64,000 bases of DNA, taken from assembly GCA_019638235.1 (NCBI GenBank), contig JAHBUE010000001.1, positions 2,094,492 through 2,158,491 of the forward strand. Direction: 5' to 3'. The position numbers and the translations under genes are program-made. Source of the stretch: Cyclobacteriaceae bacterium. GTDB taxonomy: Bacteria > Bacteroidota > Bacteroidia > Cytophagales > Cyclobacteriaceae. Shown in pieces: positions 1 to 8,103 of this stretch. Below the pieces are notes generated by a model that did no database searches, was not told the origin of the DNA, and saw only the letters and a program-made list of their open reading frames with translations. Positions within the stretch are counted from its first letter, which is position 1; every line of letters begins with the position of its first letter.

Positions 1-315
1 AATGGTAGGCTGCACCGATAGATAATCAAAATGAAACGTGTACCATTTATCGGCATATTGGCGGTAGCCTTTTTGGATAAACATTATCCGGGTTTCAATC
101 GAAAATTTCTTCCACGTTTTCGGAGATAACTCCACATTGGCTCCCAAATTCCAGGTATAGGCAGGTTCATCGTTTTCGAGCACACTGTTTCTCATGAAAC
201 TATAATTCACTCCGCCAACTATTCCTACCTGACTATAGGCAAGAGGCGCCCGGCAGATGATAAAGCCAACTGTTAATATAAGGGCTACCGTTACTTTTTT
301 TGCATTGAAAGTCAT
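1..315 (-). CDS. Outer-membrane beta-barrel-like secreted protein (3' end beyond window)
   Basis: The first 105 codons read on the minus strand from an ATG at 315 and run off the window edge without a stop. The start has a basic tip, a hydrophobic stretch and a probable cleavage after AYSQ, i.e. a signal peptide. The rest has alternating aromatic/polar residues and short glycine-rich turns (for example VGIVGGVNYSF), as in small Bacteroidota outer-membrane barrels of the PorT/OmpW-like type. No enzyme motif is visible. The family assignment rests only on composition and the missing C-terminus could change it. Confidence 0.6.
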   Translation of the reverse strand, partial: MTFNAKKVTVALILTVGFIICRAPLAYSQVGIVGGVNYSFMRNSVLENDEPAYTWNLGANVELSPKTWKKFSIETRIMFIQKGYRQYADKWYTFHFDYLSVQPTI

Positions 316-433
316 CGCCTTTCACTTTTTTAGAGTTGCCTTAAAGATAACGAATTAAGAAACATTCAAGTATGCTCTGGTAAGATATAAACTGGTGTTT
401 TTATTTTGGAAATAAGTACAGATAGGAAAATGC

Positions 434-1540
434 TTAACGGCTAAGCGCATACATTTTTCCCGGCAGGGATTTTACTATGCCGTTAAATTCAAGCCCTAAT
501 AAAACAGACGCTAATTGACTTACCGGCAGGTTTGATTTCCAGCTTAGCTCATCAAGTATCAACGGACTTTTTTCGAGCAATAGCAGCAGCACGGTTTTCT
601 CATTATCCGTAAAGCTATCTAACGAGAAGGGCGTTACTTTTTTCTTTACGGTATCGTTATCCGCAGCCCAGTTCATAATATACTCAATGTCTTTTATGCC
701 GGTGAGCAGGTGCGCTTTATTGGTTTTGATAAGGTTGTTGCACCCCGCAGAATAAGTTTCGCCTATGCTGCCGGGAAACGCGAAAACATCTTTGTTATAG
801 CTGTTCGCTATCTCGGCAGTAATTAAAGCGCCTCCTTTTTCGGCTGCCTCAACAACAATCAGCGCATCGGCTAACCCGGCTATAATTCGGTTGCGTTGCG
901 GAAAGTTAAACGCATCGGGTTTTGTTCCGAACGGGTTTTCAGTAATCAGCCCGCCATGCGCCTGCATTTTAGTGGCGGTTTCCTTGTGTGTGGCAGGGTA
1001 GATTACGTCTATACCACTGCCCATAATGCCAACAGTGGGCAGGTTGTGTTTCAGCGCTTGCTTGTGCGCCTGTATGTCAATGCCATAGGCAAGTCCGCTA
1101 ACGATGAGTGTTCCGTGCGCAACCAATCCTTGTATTATTTTTTCAACCTGATCTTTTCCGTAAGCCGTGGCCTGGCGTGTGCCAACAATGCCAACGGTCT
1201 TCGGGTTTTCCAGGTCGATGTTGCCTTTCAGGTAAAGCATGGAAGGCGCATCGGGAATATGTTTTAAACGGGAAGGATATTTTTTATCGGTATAAAAAAG
1301 GATTTCCACGCCTTCGCGTTCTGCCCGACTGATTTCTTTTTCGGCCTTTTCAACCGGTTTTCCCTTAATGATGGTTTCGGCAATTACCGGCCCTATGCCC
1401 GGTATTTTTGTTAATTTTCCTTTTGGGGTTTTAAAAACTTTTTCGGCCGAGCCGCAATAGCTTATTAGTTGACGCACAGTAGTATCGCCAATACCGGAAA
1501 TAAAATGTAACGCCACTAAAGCCAGCCTTTCTTGTTCCAT
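434..1540 (-). CDS. dprA: DNA-processing protein DprA
   Basis: DprA/Smf binds incoming single-stranded DNA during natural transformation and loads RecA onto it. An N-terminal helix-hairpin-helix part (GIGPVIAETI) is followed by the Rossmann-like DprA core with GIVGTRQAT near residue 115, GSGIDVIYP, and the conserved FPQRNRIIAGL and EAAEKGGALITA segments. A short winged-helix-like C-terminus ends in ALSR. An ATG at 1540 (MEQERLAL) is preferred to an in-frame TTG at 1558, giving 368 residues, normal for the family. The gene stands between a MerR regulator and a barrel protein on the same strand. It suggests competence, although no other competence gene is in the window. Confidence 0.95.
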   Translation of the reverse strand: MEQERLALVALHFISGIGDTTVRQLISYCGSAEKVFKTPKGKLTKIPGIGPVIAETIIKGKPVEKAEKEISRAEREGVEILFYTDKKYPSRLKHIPDAPSMLYLKGNIDLENPKTVGIVGTRQATAYGKDQVEKIIQGLVAHGTLIVSGLAYGIDIQAHKQALKHNLPTVGIMGSGIDVIYPATHKETATKMQAHGGLITENPFGTKPDAFNFPQRNRIIAGLADALIVVEAAEKGGALITAEIANSYNKDVFAFPGSIGETYSAGCNNLIKTNKAHLLTGIKDIEYIMNWAADNDTVKKKVTPFSLDSFTDNEKTVLLLLLEKSPLILDELSWKSNLPVSQLASVLLGLEFNGIVKSLPGKMYALSR

Positions 1541-1615
1541 GATGGTGTTAAAATGCAAAAAACTTCCAAAACCCTGAGGGGGAGGAGATTTATTTTTAAT
1601 AAAAAATCAGGGTAA

Positions 1616-1954
1616 TTATTGAATGCGGTCGCGCAGTTCCACCAGGAATTTGCGCACGTCTTTTAAAGAATCAATCAGGTCAATTTTATCCTTAACGGAA
1701 TCCGAATCGTTGCGCAGCATTTCTTTTGCCCCTTGCAGCGTAAAGCCCTTTTCCTTTACCAAGTGATAAATGGTGCGGACATTGTCAATATCTTCCCTTG
1801 TAAATTGACGATTTCCCTTGCGGTTTTTCTTGGGCTTAATCAAGTCAAACTCAGTTTCCCAAAAACGGATAAGAGAGGGGGCAACGTTGAAAATTTCGGC
1901 TACTTCTCCGATGGAGTAGTAGAGTTTCTCGATTTCTTTTTCTTTATACGCCAT
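1616..1954 (-). CDS. MerR-family transcriptional regulator
   Basis: A 112-residue protein with the N-terminal MerR winged helix-turn-helix: YYSIGEVAEIFNVAPSLIRFWE, then KKNRKGNRQFTREDI. The C-terminal part is a short helical dimerisation region with no cysteine cluster or ligand-binding domain, so no inducer can be inferred. ATG 1954 is chosen over the upstream in-frame TTG at 1975. A MerR gene of this kind close to M23 peptidases and alaS is, to my recollection, a common Bacteroidota arrangement. A role in regulating these neighbours is inference. Confidence 0.85.
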   Translation of the reverse strand: MAYKEKEIEKLYYSIGEVAEIFNVAPSLIRFWETEFDLIKPKKNRKGNRQFTREDIDNVRTIYHLVKEKGFTLQGAKEMLRNDSDSVKDKIDLIDSLKDVRKFLVELRDRIQ

Positions 1955-2019
1955 GTTACGAAGCAAAGTAAACAATTAATCCTTTTCGGACAAATACATT
2001 CCGGCAGGAAAATCTTTTG

Positions 2020-3348
2020 TTAGTTCTGGGTTATTTTATACACCATAACTGAGTGACCGCCACCCTGTTTGGCTTTTCCTTGTGCGGTAACTATTAAATA
2101 CTGGTCATCATCGGTAATTTCCATCCCAACAGGAAAAGAATCCGCAGGAATTTCGGCTACGCGCTTCATGGTTTGGCTCTCTACTACCACAATTTTGCTC
2201 TGGTTGTTTACGCAGGCAAAAATGTATTTGCCGGTAGAGGAGGCCACAATAGTGCGTGCCCCGCCACCCACATAGCTACTTTCCCAGGCGGTGTTGTCGC
2301 GGGTATTTTTACCGGCATTGACCACACGGTTTTCGATAAATTCCTTCCAGTTTGTTTTTTGAACCTGCCCCAGCGAGTTGCTACTGATAATCAGGTCATC
2401 GCCTGTTATAATCAAATGGCGGATGTTGTAATAAGGGCTGTACGTAACGCCCAGGTACTTGAAACTATCTTCGAGGTCGAAAACGGCAATACCGCCATCG
2501 CCCCCCATCCTGCCTACCAGCAGGTATTTTGAATCGGGGGTGAACACCGTTCCGCGAAGGCAATAACCGCAATTACTGTCGCGGTCGACTTTTACACCGG
2601 GTTCAAACTTTACGCTAAGGCGCTTATCTACAATGGCATGATTCACGTATTTGAATTGCATGGGGTCATCGCCCTGGGTATCAATAATGCCGAGGGTATT
2701 ATCGCCCCAATGCGTTACTGCCACATACCGGCTGTCGGGCGAGGCGGCAATCATCTTGGGTAAAATACCGGTAGGCATAACCCGCACAATCTCATCGGTG
2801 TTGGTATCAATAATGGCAAGTGCCGATGGGCTTTCTGCATTGGCATCATAGCTTCTGCGGTAATAGGTTACCCACAAGTATTTTCCGTTATGCGAGAAGC
2901 AACTTTCAACAGGCTTTCCGCTAAAGATATTGAAATCGCTTTTACGATAGCGGTACTGGTAATCAAAAACGGTATGCTCGCCATCTTTAAATAAATGCTG
3001 ATTGGTTGCATTGAAGGTATGACGTATCACCTTCAGCTTTTCAAATGTTTCAATGCTGTACACTACGGTTTCCAGCCCTTCCAAAGATTGTACATAAAAT
3101 TTTTTCTTTTCGGGCAGGTAGTTTACCGATTTGGGCGAATTAATATCCCGGTCGTATTTATCTTGTGGATGTTTGGTGTTTACCACACGGTGTTGGTATC
3201 GTGCTACCAGCTCAAGCGAAACGGGAGCCTGGGCAGGAACAGAAGTTACACCTATGGAATTATAGACAAGTTTTTCATCATCCTGAGCTTGGAGTGCAGA
3301 TACGATGAAGATAAACAGTAAGCAGAAGTATAGTTTTGCAGGATTCAT
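2020..3348 (-). CDS. Secreted beta-propeller (YVTN/WD-like) protein
   Basis: A 442-residue exported protein: signal peptide (hydrophobic run ending SALQAQ) followed by repeated blades such as LAIIDTNTDEIVRVMPTG, SPDSRYVAVTHWGDNTLGIID, and STGKYIFACVNNQSKIVVVE. These match the YVTN/lactonase-like seven-bladed propeller pattern of a surface or periplasmic binding protein. Three Cys lie near the middle (SNCGYCLRG plus an earlier ESCF), perhaps a disulfide or metal site. No catalytic motif is recognised. A good -7 element lies 21 bases upstream. Exact function unknown. Confidence 0.75.
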   Translation of the reverse strand: MNPAKLYFCLLFIFIVSALQAQDDEKLVYNSIGVTSVPAQAPVSLELVARYQHRVVNTKHPQDKYDRDINSPKSVNYLPEKKKFYVQSLEGLETVVYSIETFEKLKVIRHTFNATNQHLFKDGEHTVFDYQYRYRKSDFNIFSGKPVESCFSHNGKYLWVTYYRRSYDANAESPSALAIIDTNTDEIVRVMPTGILPKMIAASPDSRYVAVTHWGDNTLGIIDTQGDDPMQFKYVNHAIVDKRLSVKFEPGVKVDRDSNCGYCLRGTVFTPDSKYLLVGRMGGDGGIAVFDLEDSFKYLGVTYSPYYNIRHLIITGDDLIISSNSLGQVQKTNWKEFIENRVVNAGKNTRDNTAWESSYVGGGARTIVASSTGKYIFACVNNQSKIVVVESQTMKRVAEIPADSFPVGMEITDDDQYLIVTAQGKAKQGGGHSVMVYKITQN

Positions 3349-3368
3349 TGCAGCAGAATTTCAGGCGC

Positions 3369-3376
3369 CAAAACTA
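3369..3376 (-). promoter_or_regulatory. Promoter -7 element for the beta-propeller gene
   Basis: On the minus strand the octamer reads TAGTTTTG, an exact match to the Bacteroidota -7 consensus TAnnTTTG, ending 20 bases before the start codon at 3348. No clear -33 TTG was found at the usual spacing. The element lies in the 37-base gap after the M23 gene, so the propeller gene may have its own promoter. Confidence 0.45.
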
Positions 3377-3385
3377 CAAAAACTT

Positions 3386-4345
3386 TTATTGAGCAGGGGC
3401 TTTGTATGTAGGATGCTCCACTAACTTTTGATATTCCTTGTGATCGAGATCGCGCTGGAAGAAATAAATGGGGTTTACCTGCGTGCCGTTAAACAACACT
3501 TCATAATGCAGGTGATAGGCATCACTTTGGCCGGTTGTGCCCACATAGCCAACCAATTGCCCGCGTTTTACCTCCTGCCTTAGTTTGAGTTCGTACTTGA
3601 GCAGGTGCGCATAACGGGTTTCGTACCCAAATCCGTGGTCGATGTAAATAACCAAGCCATAAGTATCAGAATAATCAGCACGCGATACAATACCATCGCC
3701 TGTTGCAAAAACAGGTGTTCCTTTAGCAGCCGTCATATCTAAACCACGATGATCGCGCCATATCCGCAACAGCGGATGAAAACGGTTTCCGAATGTGGTA
3801 TGCAACCTTATCAATTCCTTTTCGTGAAGGGGAAGAATAGCAGGGCGCGTTGCGCGTTTGCTTAATTGTATGTCGGTTTTAAGGCTTAGTTCATCAAACG
3901 ACTGTTGCTCTACCTGCACCTGGTGTTTTAATTTTTCAACACGCTCATAGCCAAGGTTCACCCTGGGGTAATGGGTTACGGCTTCGAGTTTCCGGTCAAC
4001 ACCCCCCACACCGGCTTCGCGAATGCTTTGCGGCAGGGGTTTCAGATCCAGCAAGGTGCGGTAAAAGCCATCGTCTTTTTCGGCAAACTGGTTGAGTGTT
4101 GCATAGGCTTCGTCAATTTCCTGTTCAAGTTCCGACCAATCTGCATACAGTTCGTTATTTTGATGGATCAGGTATTGCTCTTCAAGCGAAGCGAATTTCT
4201 GTATATACCAGTATGTTAATGGTAATGCAGTAATCAGTGCGATGAAGAAAAGAATGGTAGTGCGTTTTAAGAACTTTTTACCGGACGGATGTACGCGCTC
4301 GTATTGAAAGGTTTTAGGGTTATATCGGTAGTACAAATTAGCCAT
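3386..4345 (-). CDS. M23 family peptidoglycan endopeptidase, membrane anchored
   Basis: A 319-residue protein with a short cytoplasmic N-terminus (MANLYYRYNPKTFQYERV), one membrane helix (about residues 28-48), a periplasmic coiled coil, and a C-terminal LytM/M23 domain. Zinc-binding residues are visible in DHRGLDM (HxxxD) and YHLHYEV (HxH). Such proteins cut peptide crosslinks in the cell wall or activate amidases. The gene starts two bases after the stop of a paralogous M23 gene; both open with a YRYNP motif followed by RxxPxxG-type residues, so the pair looks like a tandem duplication in one operon. Confidence 0.9.
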   Translation of the reverse strand: MANLYYRYNPKTFQYERVHPSGKKFLKRTTILFFIALITALPLTYWYIQKFASLEEQYLIHQNNELYADWSELEQEIDEAYATLNQFAEKDDGFYRTLLDLKPLPQSIREAGVGGVDRKLEAVTHYPRVNLGYERVEKLKHQVQVEQQSFDELSLKTDIQLSKRATRPAILPLHEKELIRLHTTFGNRFHPLLRIWRDHRGLDMTAAKGTPVFATGDGIVSRADYSDTYGLVIYIDHGFGYETRYAHLLKYELKLRQEVKRGQLVGYVGTTGQSDAYHLHYEVLFNGTQVNPIYFFQRDLDHKEYQKLVEHPTYKAPAQ

Positions 4346-4347
4346 AC

Positions 4348-5313
4348 CTAATCGAGCGCCTGGTTCTTTTGTTTTGCCAATAGTTTGAGTGCCGCGTATT
4401 GCGTGCTGGTAAGTCCTTCAAAAAGATAATCAACCGGGTTTACATGCTTATTATCTTTTAATACTTCAAAATGAAGGTGTGGCGAAACGGCTCCGCCTGT
4501 CATGCCTACTGTTCCGATTTCATTTCCTTTGGAAACCTTCTGGCCTTGCTTCACACTAATTTTATCTAAATGATGGTAGCGTGTTTTATACCCGTTGCCG
4601 TGATCGATTTCAATAATGTTTCCCTTGCCCATTTGCAGGTCGCTGAACAACACAAGGTTTACCGTGCCCGATGCACTGGCATAGACAGGAGTTCCGCGCG
4701 GAGCAACAAAATCAACACCCTGGTGAAAATAATTCGCGCCATGAAACGGGTGCATACGCTCGCCATATCCCGAAGCAAGTTTTGTGAGTTCTGTATTCTC
4801 AACCGGCTGAAGCGAGGGTATATTGGCAAGCAGGTCAATGCTTTCTTTAGTAAAGTTTAGATTGTTAGCGAGAATAAAATTTGTGTAGCGCGCCTTGTTC
4901 AACAAGTTGGCGGATTCGGTTTGGGTTTCTGTTACCTGTTTTTTAAAGTTGGTTACTTCCTGTTGTGCGGGGGTATAGGAAAACTGATTGAGCAATTGCG
5001 GATTGGTAAGGTTGCCCGCAAGTTTTTCAAATACGGTTTCTTCGGTTTGCTTCAAGCCGTGCAGCGATGCCCGCACGGTCTGTAATTCGCGCGATAGCTC
5101 TTTATGATGAACCTTCAGGATGCTGTTTTCGTGTGTGAGCTTCTTTTCGGTTTCGGTTGTAAAGAGTGTGCTGTGCAGAAATAACAGCCCTACAAACAAA
5201 CCGCAGGTAAGGCAGATGTACGACAATGCTATGCCGAGAACAGTTCTGCCCTGCACGGGCACGGGTTCGTACCGGCAGGTTGCGGGGTTGTATCGGTATT
5301 TCAGTTGACGCAT
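4348..5313 (-). CDS. M23 family peptidoglycan endopeptidase, membrane anchored
   Basis: A 321-residue paralogue of the downstream gene. Layout is the same: cytoplasmic tip with KYRYNPATCRYEPV, one membrane helix (about residues 25-47), a coiled coil, then an M23 domain with FHQGVDF (HxxxD) and SPHLHFEV (HxH), so the zinc site is intact. It is divergent from alaS across a 125-base gap. M23 next to alaS and a MerR gene is, to my recollection, conserved in Bacteroidota. The likely role is wall remodelling during growth or division. Confidence 0.9.
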   Translation of the reverse strand: MRQLKYRYNPATCRYEPVPVQGRTVLGIALSYICLTCGLFVGLLFLHSTLFTTETEKKLTHENSILKVHHKELSRELQTVRASLHGLKQTEETVFEKLAGNLTNPQLLNQFSYTPAQQEVTNFKKQVTETQTESANLLNKARYTNFILANNLNFTKESIDLLANIPSLQPVENTELTKLASGYGERMHPFHGANYFHQGVDFVAPRGTPVYASASGTVNLVLFSDLQMGKGNIIEIDHGNGYKTRYHHLDKISVKQGQKVSKGNEIGTVGMTGGAVSPHLHFEVLKDNKHVNPVDYLFEGLTSTQYAALKLLAKQKNQALD

Positions 5314-5346
5314 CTGAGGGTTAAAAAAATCACTGAAATAAGCGTG

Positions 5347-5372
5347 TTGTCATGTATTGCCTCTTAATTTTG
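5347..5372 (+). promoter_or_regulatory. Candidate alaS promoter
   Basis: TAATTTTG at 5365-5372 is an exact TAnnTTTG -7 match 66 bases before the alaS ATG. A TTG at 5347-5349 could be the -33 element, although the 15-base spacing is shorter than usual. Confidence 0.45.
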
Positions 5373-5438
5373 TGGCCTTGCAGCCCAAAGTGGGCAAATA
5401 TAGTAAAATAACCATATTTTCAGACACGCTTTAACGAG

Positions 5439-8084
5439 ATGGACTCAGCAACAATCAGACGCCAGTTTTTGGAATTTTTTAAGAAGAAGAATCACCTGAT
5501 TGTGCCTTCCGCACCGCTTGTGCTCAAAAACGACCCTACCTTATTATTTACTAACTCCGGTATGGTGCAGTTTAAGGATTATTTCCTTGGGCACGGCACC
5601 CCAAAAAGCAAGCGCATTGCCGACACCCAAAAGTGCCTCCGCGTAAGCGGCAAGCATAACGACCTGGAAGAGGTTGGTATTGATACCTATCATCACACTA
5701 TGTTTGAGATGCTGGGCAACTGGTCGTTTGGCGATTATTTCAAGAAAGAGGCAATCGAGTGGGCGTGGGAGTTGCTCACCGAAGTTTACAAGCTGCCGAA
5801 AGATAAATTGTACGTTACTGTTTTTGGGGGCGATAAGGGCGATAACCTGCCGGTAGATACCGATGCGATTGGTTACTGGAAAACCATAGTGCCGGAAGAC
5901 AGGATTATTCACGGCAAAAAGAAAGATAATTTTTGGGAGATGGGTGAAACCGGCCCGTGCGGCCCGTGCTCTGAAATTCACATTGACATGCGCCCGAATG
6001 AAGAGATAAAAAAAATCAGTGGTAAAGATTTGGTAAACAACGATCACCCGCAGGTGATCGAGATATGGAACCTCGTGTTCATGGAATTCAATCGCAAAGC
6101 TGATGGTTCGCTGGAAAAGCTTCCGGCACAGCACGTGGATACCGGTATGGGCTTTGAACGGTTGTGCATGGCCATACAAGGCAAGACTTCCACGTATGAT
6201 ACGGATGTATTTCTCCCGTTGATTGAATTCATTGAAAAAGAATCCGGCTTTAAATATGGTGGAACCTCCACCTCTCTGGAGGAGAAGGGGGCAGGGGGTG
6301 AGGTTGATATTGCCATCCGCGTGTTAGCCGATCACATTCGCGCAGTAGCTTTTGCCATAGCCGATGGTCAGTTGCCTTCCAATACCGGTGCTGGTTATGT
6401 GATACGCAGGATATTGCGTAGGGCTGTTCGCTATGGATATACTTTCCTCAATTTTAAAGATCCGTTCCTCTATAAGCTGGCGCCCATTTTAGCCGGGCAG
6501 TTGAAAGATGTATTTCCTGAACTGGAAGCGCAGAAGGATTATGTGGGCAGGGTAATACAGGAAGAAGAAATTTCTTTTCTCAAAACCCTTGAGCGGGGAT
6601 TGAAACGCTTTGATGCCATTGAAAGTGAGTTGAAGAATAAAGTTGTGCCCGGTGAACTTGCCTTTGAACTGTACGATACCTTTGGTTTTCCTTTCGATCT
6701 CACGTCATTAATTGCAAGAGAAAAAGGTTTCTCTGTTGATGAAAAAGGTTTCCAGGCTGAAATGCAGAAGCAGAAAGAACGTTCAAAAGCCAGTGCTGCG
6801 AAAGAAACAGGTGACTGGATTTTGGTTGGCGAAGATGAAAAAACTGAATTTATCGGCTATGATTTCTTAGAAGCAGATCTGCGCATTGTAAAATACCGGA
6901 AACTTGTTCAGAAGAATAAAGAACTCTATCAGCTTGTGTTTGACCGCACACCGTTCTATGCCGAAAGCGGTGGTCAGGTGGGCGATACCGGGTATATTCA
7001 ACACGGAAATGAAAAGATTTCTGTTATCGATACAAAAAAAGAAAACGAACTGATTGTTCATTTTACAGATAAACTACCGGCTGATGTAACGGCTGTATTT
7101 CGTGCCGTGGTGAATGCGCGTAAACGTAAGCTCACCATGAATAACCATTCGGTTACGCATTTGCTTCATGCCGCATTGCGCGAGGTGCTGGGCAAGCATG
7201 TGGAACAGAAAGGCTCGCTGGTAAATGAAAAAGTTACCCGTTTTGATTTCTCGCACTTTACCGCTATGACTTCTGAAGAAATTCAGAAAGTAGAAGACCG
7301 GGTGAATGCAAAAATCCGTGAAGATATTCATGCCGATATTAAGCTGAACGTTCCTATTGACGAAGCAAAAACGCTTGGCGCGATGGCATTGTTTGGCGAA
7401 AAGTATGGCGACTTTGTGCGCGTGGTAACATTCGACCCGCAGTTTTCGGTAGAACTTTGTGGCGGCACGCACGTGCCCACAACCGGCAACATTGGTTTGT
7501 TTAAAATTATTTCCGAAAGTTCGGTGGCAGCCGGTGTGCGCAGGATAGAAGGCATTACTGCCGAAACAGCCGAGCAGTATGTTCGGGAAGAATTGAATCT
7601 GCTGGAAAGTGTGCGGGCATTATTAAAGAACCCGAAAGATTTGGTAACTGCCGTTAAAAACTTAGCAGAAGAAAAGCACACGCTGGAGAAAAAATTAGAA
7701 GCCGTTAACCAGGAGCGTACCAACTCATTAAAAGATGAATTGGCAAAGAAAGCGGTGGCAGGTAAGGACTCACATCTTATCATTGAAAAAGTATCCGTGC
7801 CCAATGCCGATGCGCTGAAAAACATTGCGTATGCCTTGCGCAACCAGTTTAGTGATTTATTGCTCGTGCTGGCTGCCGATGTGGACAGCAAACCACAAGT
7901 AGCCGTAATGATTGGCGAGAAGCTGATGGAAACGAAAAAGTATCACGCGGGTGAAATGGTGAAGGTGTTGGCTAAAGAGATTGAAGGCGGTGGTGGCGGT
8001 CAGCCGTTCTTTGCAACAGCAGGGGGTAAGAATATTGCCGGCCTTGATGCCGTTATCACGAAAGCAAAAGAATTGATTCGTTAG
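5439..8084 (+). CDS. alaS: Alanine--tRNA ligase
   Basis: Charges tRNA-Ala. The 881-residue length is normal. The class II catalytic core is at the N-terminus (RRQFLEFFKKKNH, FTNSGMVQFKDYFLG, GPCGPCSEIHID), followed by the tRNA-recognition region (LPSNTGAGYVIRRILRRAVRYG), the editing domain with NNHSVTHLLHAALR and LCGGTHVPTTGNIG (zinc-binding HxxxH and CxxxH), and the C-Ala domain with GGGGGQPFFATAGG. Between YGG and DIAIRV the protein carries about ten extra residues (TSTSLEEKGAGGEV) encoded by a palindromic repeat-like segment; see that feature. The frame stays open, so the enzyme is probably functional. Confidence 0.98.
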   Translation: MDSATIRRQFLEFFKKKNHLIVPSAPLVLKNDPTLLFTNSGMVQFKDYFLGHGTPKSKRIADTQKCLRVSGKHNDLEEVGIDTYHHTMFEMLGNWSFGDYFKKEAIEWAWELLTEVYKLPKDKLYVTVFGGDKGDNLPVDTDAIGYWKTIVPEDRIIHGKKKDNFWEMGETGPCGPCSEIHIDMRPNEEIKKISGKDLVNNDHPQVIEIWNLVFMEFNRKADGSLEKLPAQHVDTGMGFERLCMAIQGKTSTYDTDVFLPLIEFIEKESGFKYGGTSTSLEEKGAGGEVDIAIRVLADHIRAVAFAIADGQLPSNTGAGYVIRRILRRAVRYGYTFLNFKDPFLYKLAPILAGQLKDVFPELEAQKDYVGRVIQEEEISFLKTLERGLKRFDAIESELKNKVVPGELAFELYDTFGFPFDLTSLIAREKGFSVDEKGFQAEMQKQKERSKASAAKETGDWILVGEDEKTEFIGYDFLEADLRIVKYRKLVQKNKELYQLVFDRTPFYAESGGQVGDTGYIQHGNEKISVIDTKKENELIVHFTDKLPADVTAVFRAVVNARKRKLTMNNHSVTHLLHAALREVLGKHVEQKGSLVNEKVTRFDFSHFTAMTSEEIQKVEDRVNAKIREDIHADIKLNVPIDEAKTLGAMALFGEKYGDFVRVVTFDPQFSVELCGGTHVPTTGNIGLFKIISESSVAAGVRRIEGITAETAEQYVREELNLLESVRALLKNPKDLVTAVKNLAEEKHTLEKKLEAVNQERTNSLKDELAKKAVAGKDSHLIIEKVSVPNADALKNIAYALRNQFSDLLLVLAADVDSKPQVAVMIGEKLMETKKYHAGEMVKVLAKEIEGGGGGQPFFATAGGKNIAGLDAVITKAKELIR
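6264..6304 (+). repeat. REP-like palindromic element read in frame inside alaS
   Basis: A 41-base segment with complementary ends (ACCTC ... GAGGT) and an internal hairpin (CCTCC ... GGAGG), unusually G-rich compared with the flanking codons. Its reverse complement begins ACCTCACCCCCTGCCCCC, which resembles a dispersed intergenic repeat I recall from Bacteroidota and cyanobacteria. It is translated in frame as a surface-loop insertion in AlaS. Repeat identity is from memory and not checked. Confidence 0.55.
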
Positions 8085-8103
8085 TTTATAAGTCACAAGC
8101 CTT

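Noticed and set aside
5544..6179. Long minus-strand open frame (211 codons) inside alaS
   Set aside because: It is antisense to a strongly conserved enzyme; its sequence has the composition expected for a shadow of alaS codons and no recognisable domain.
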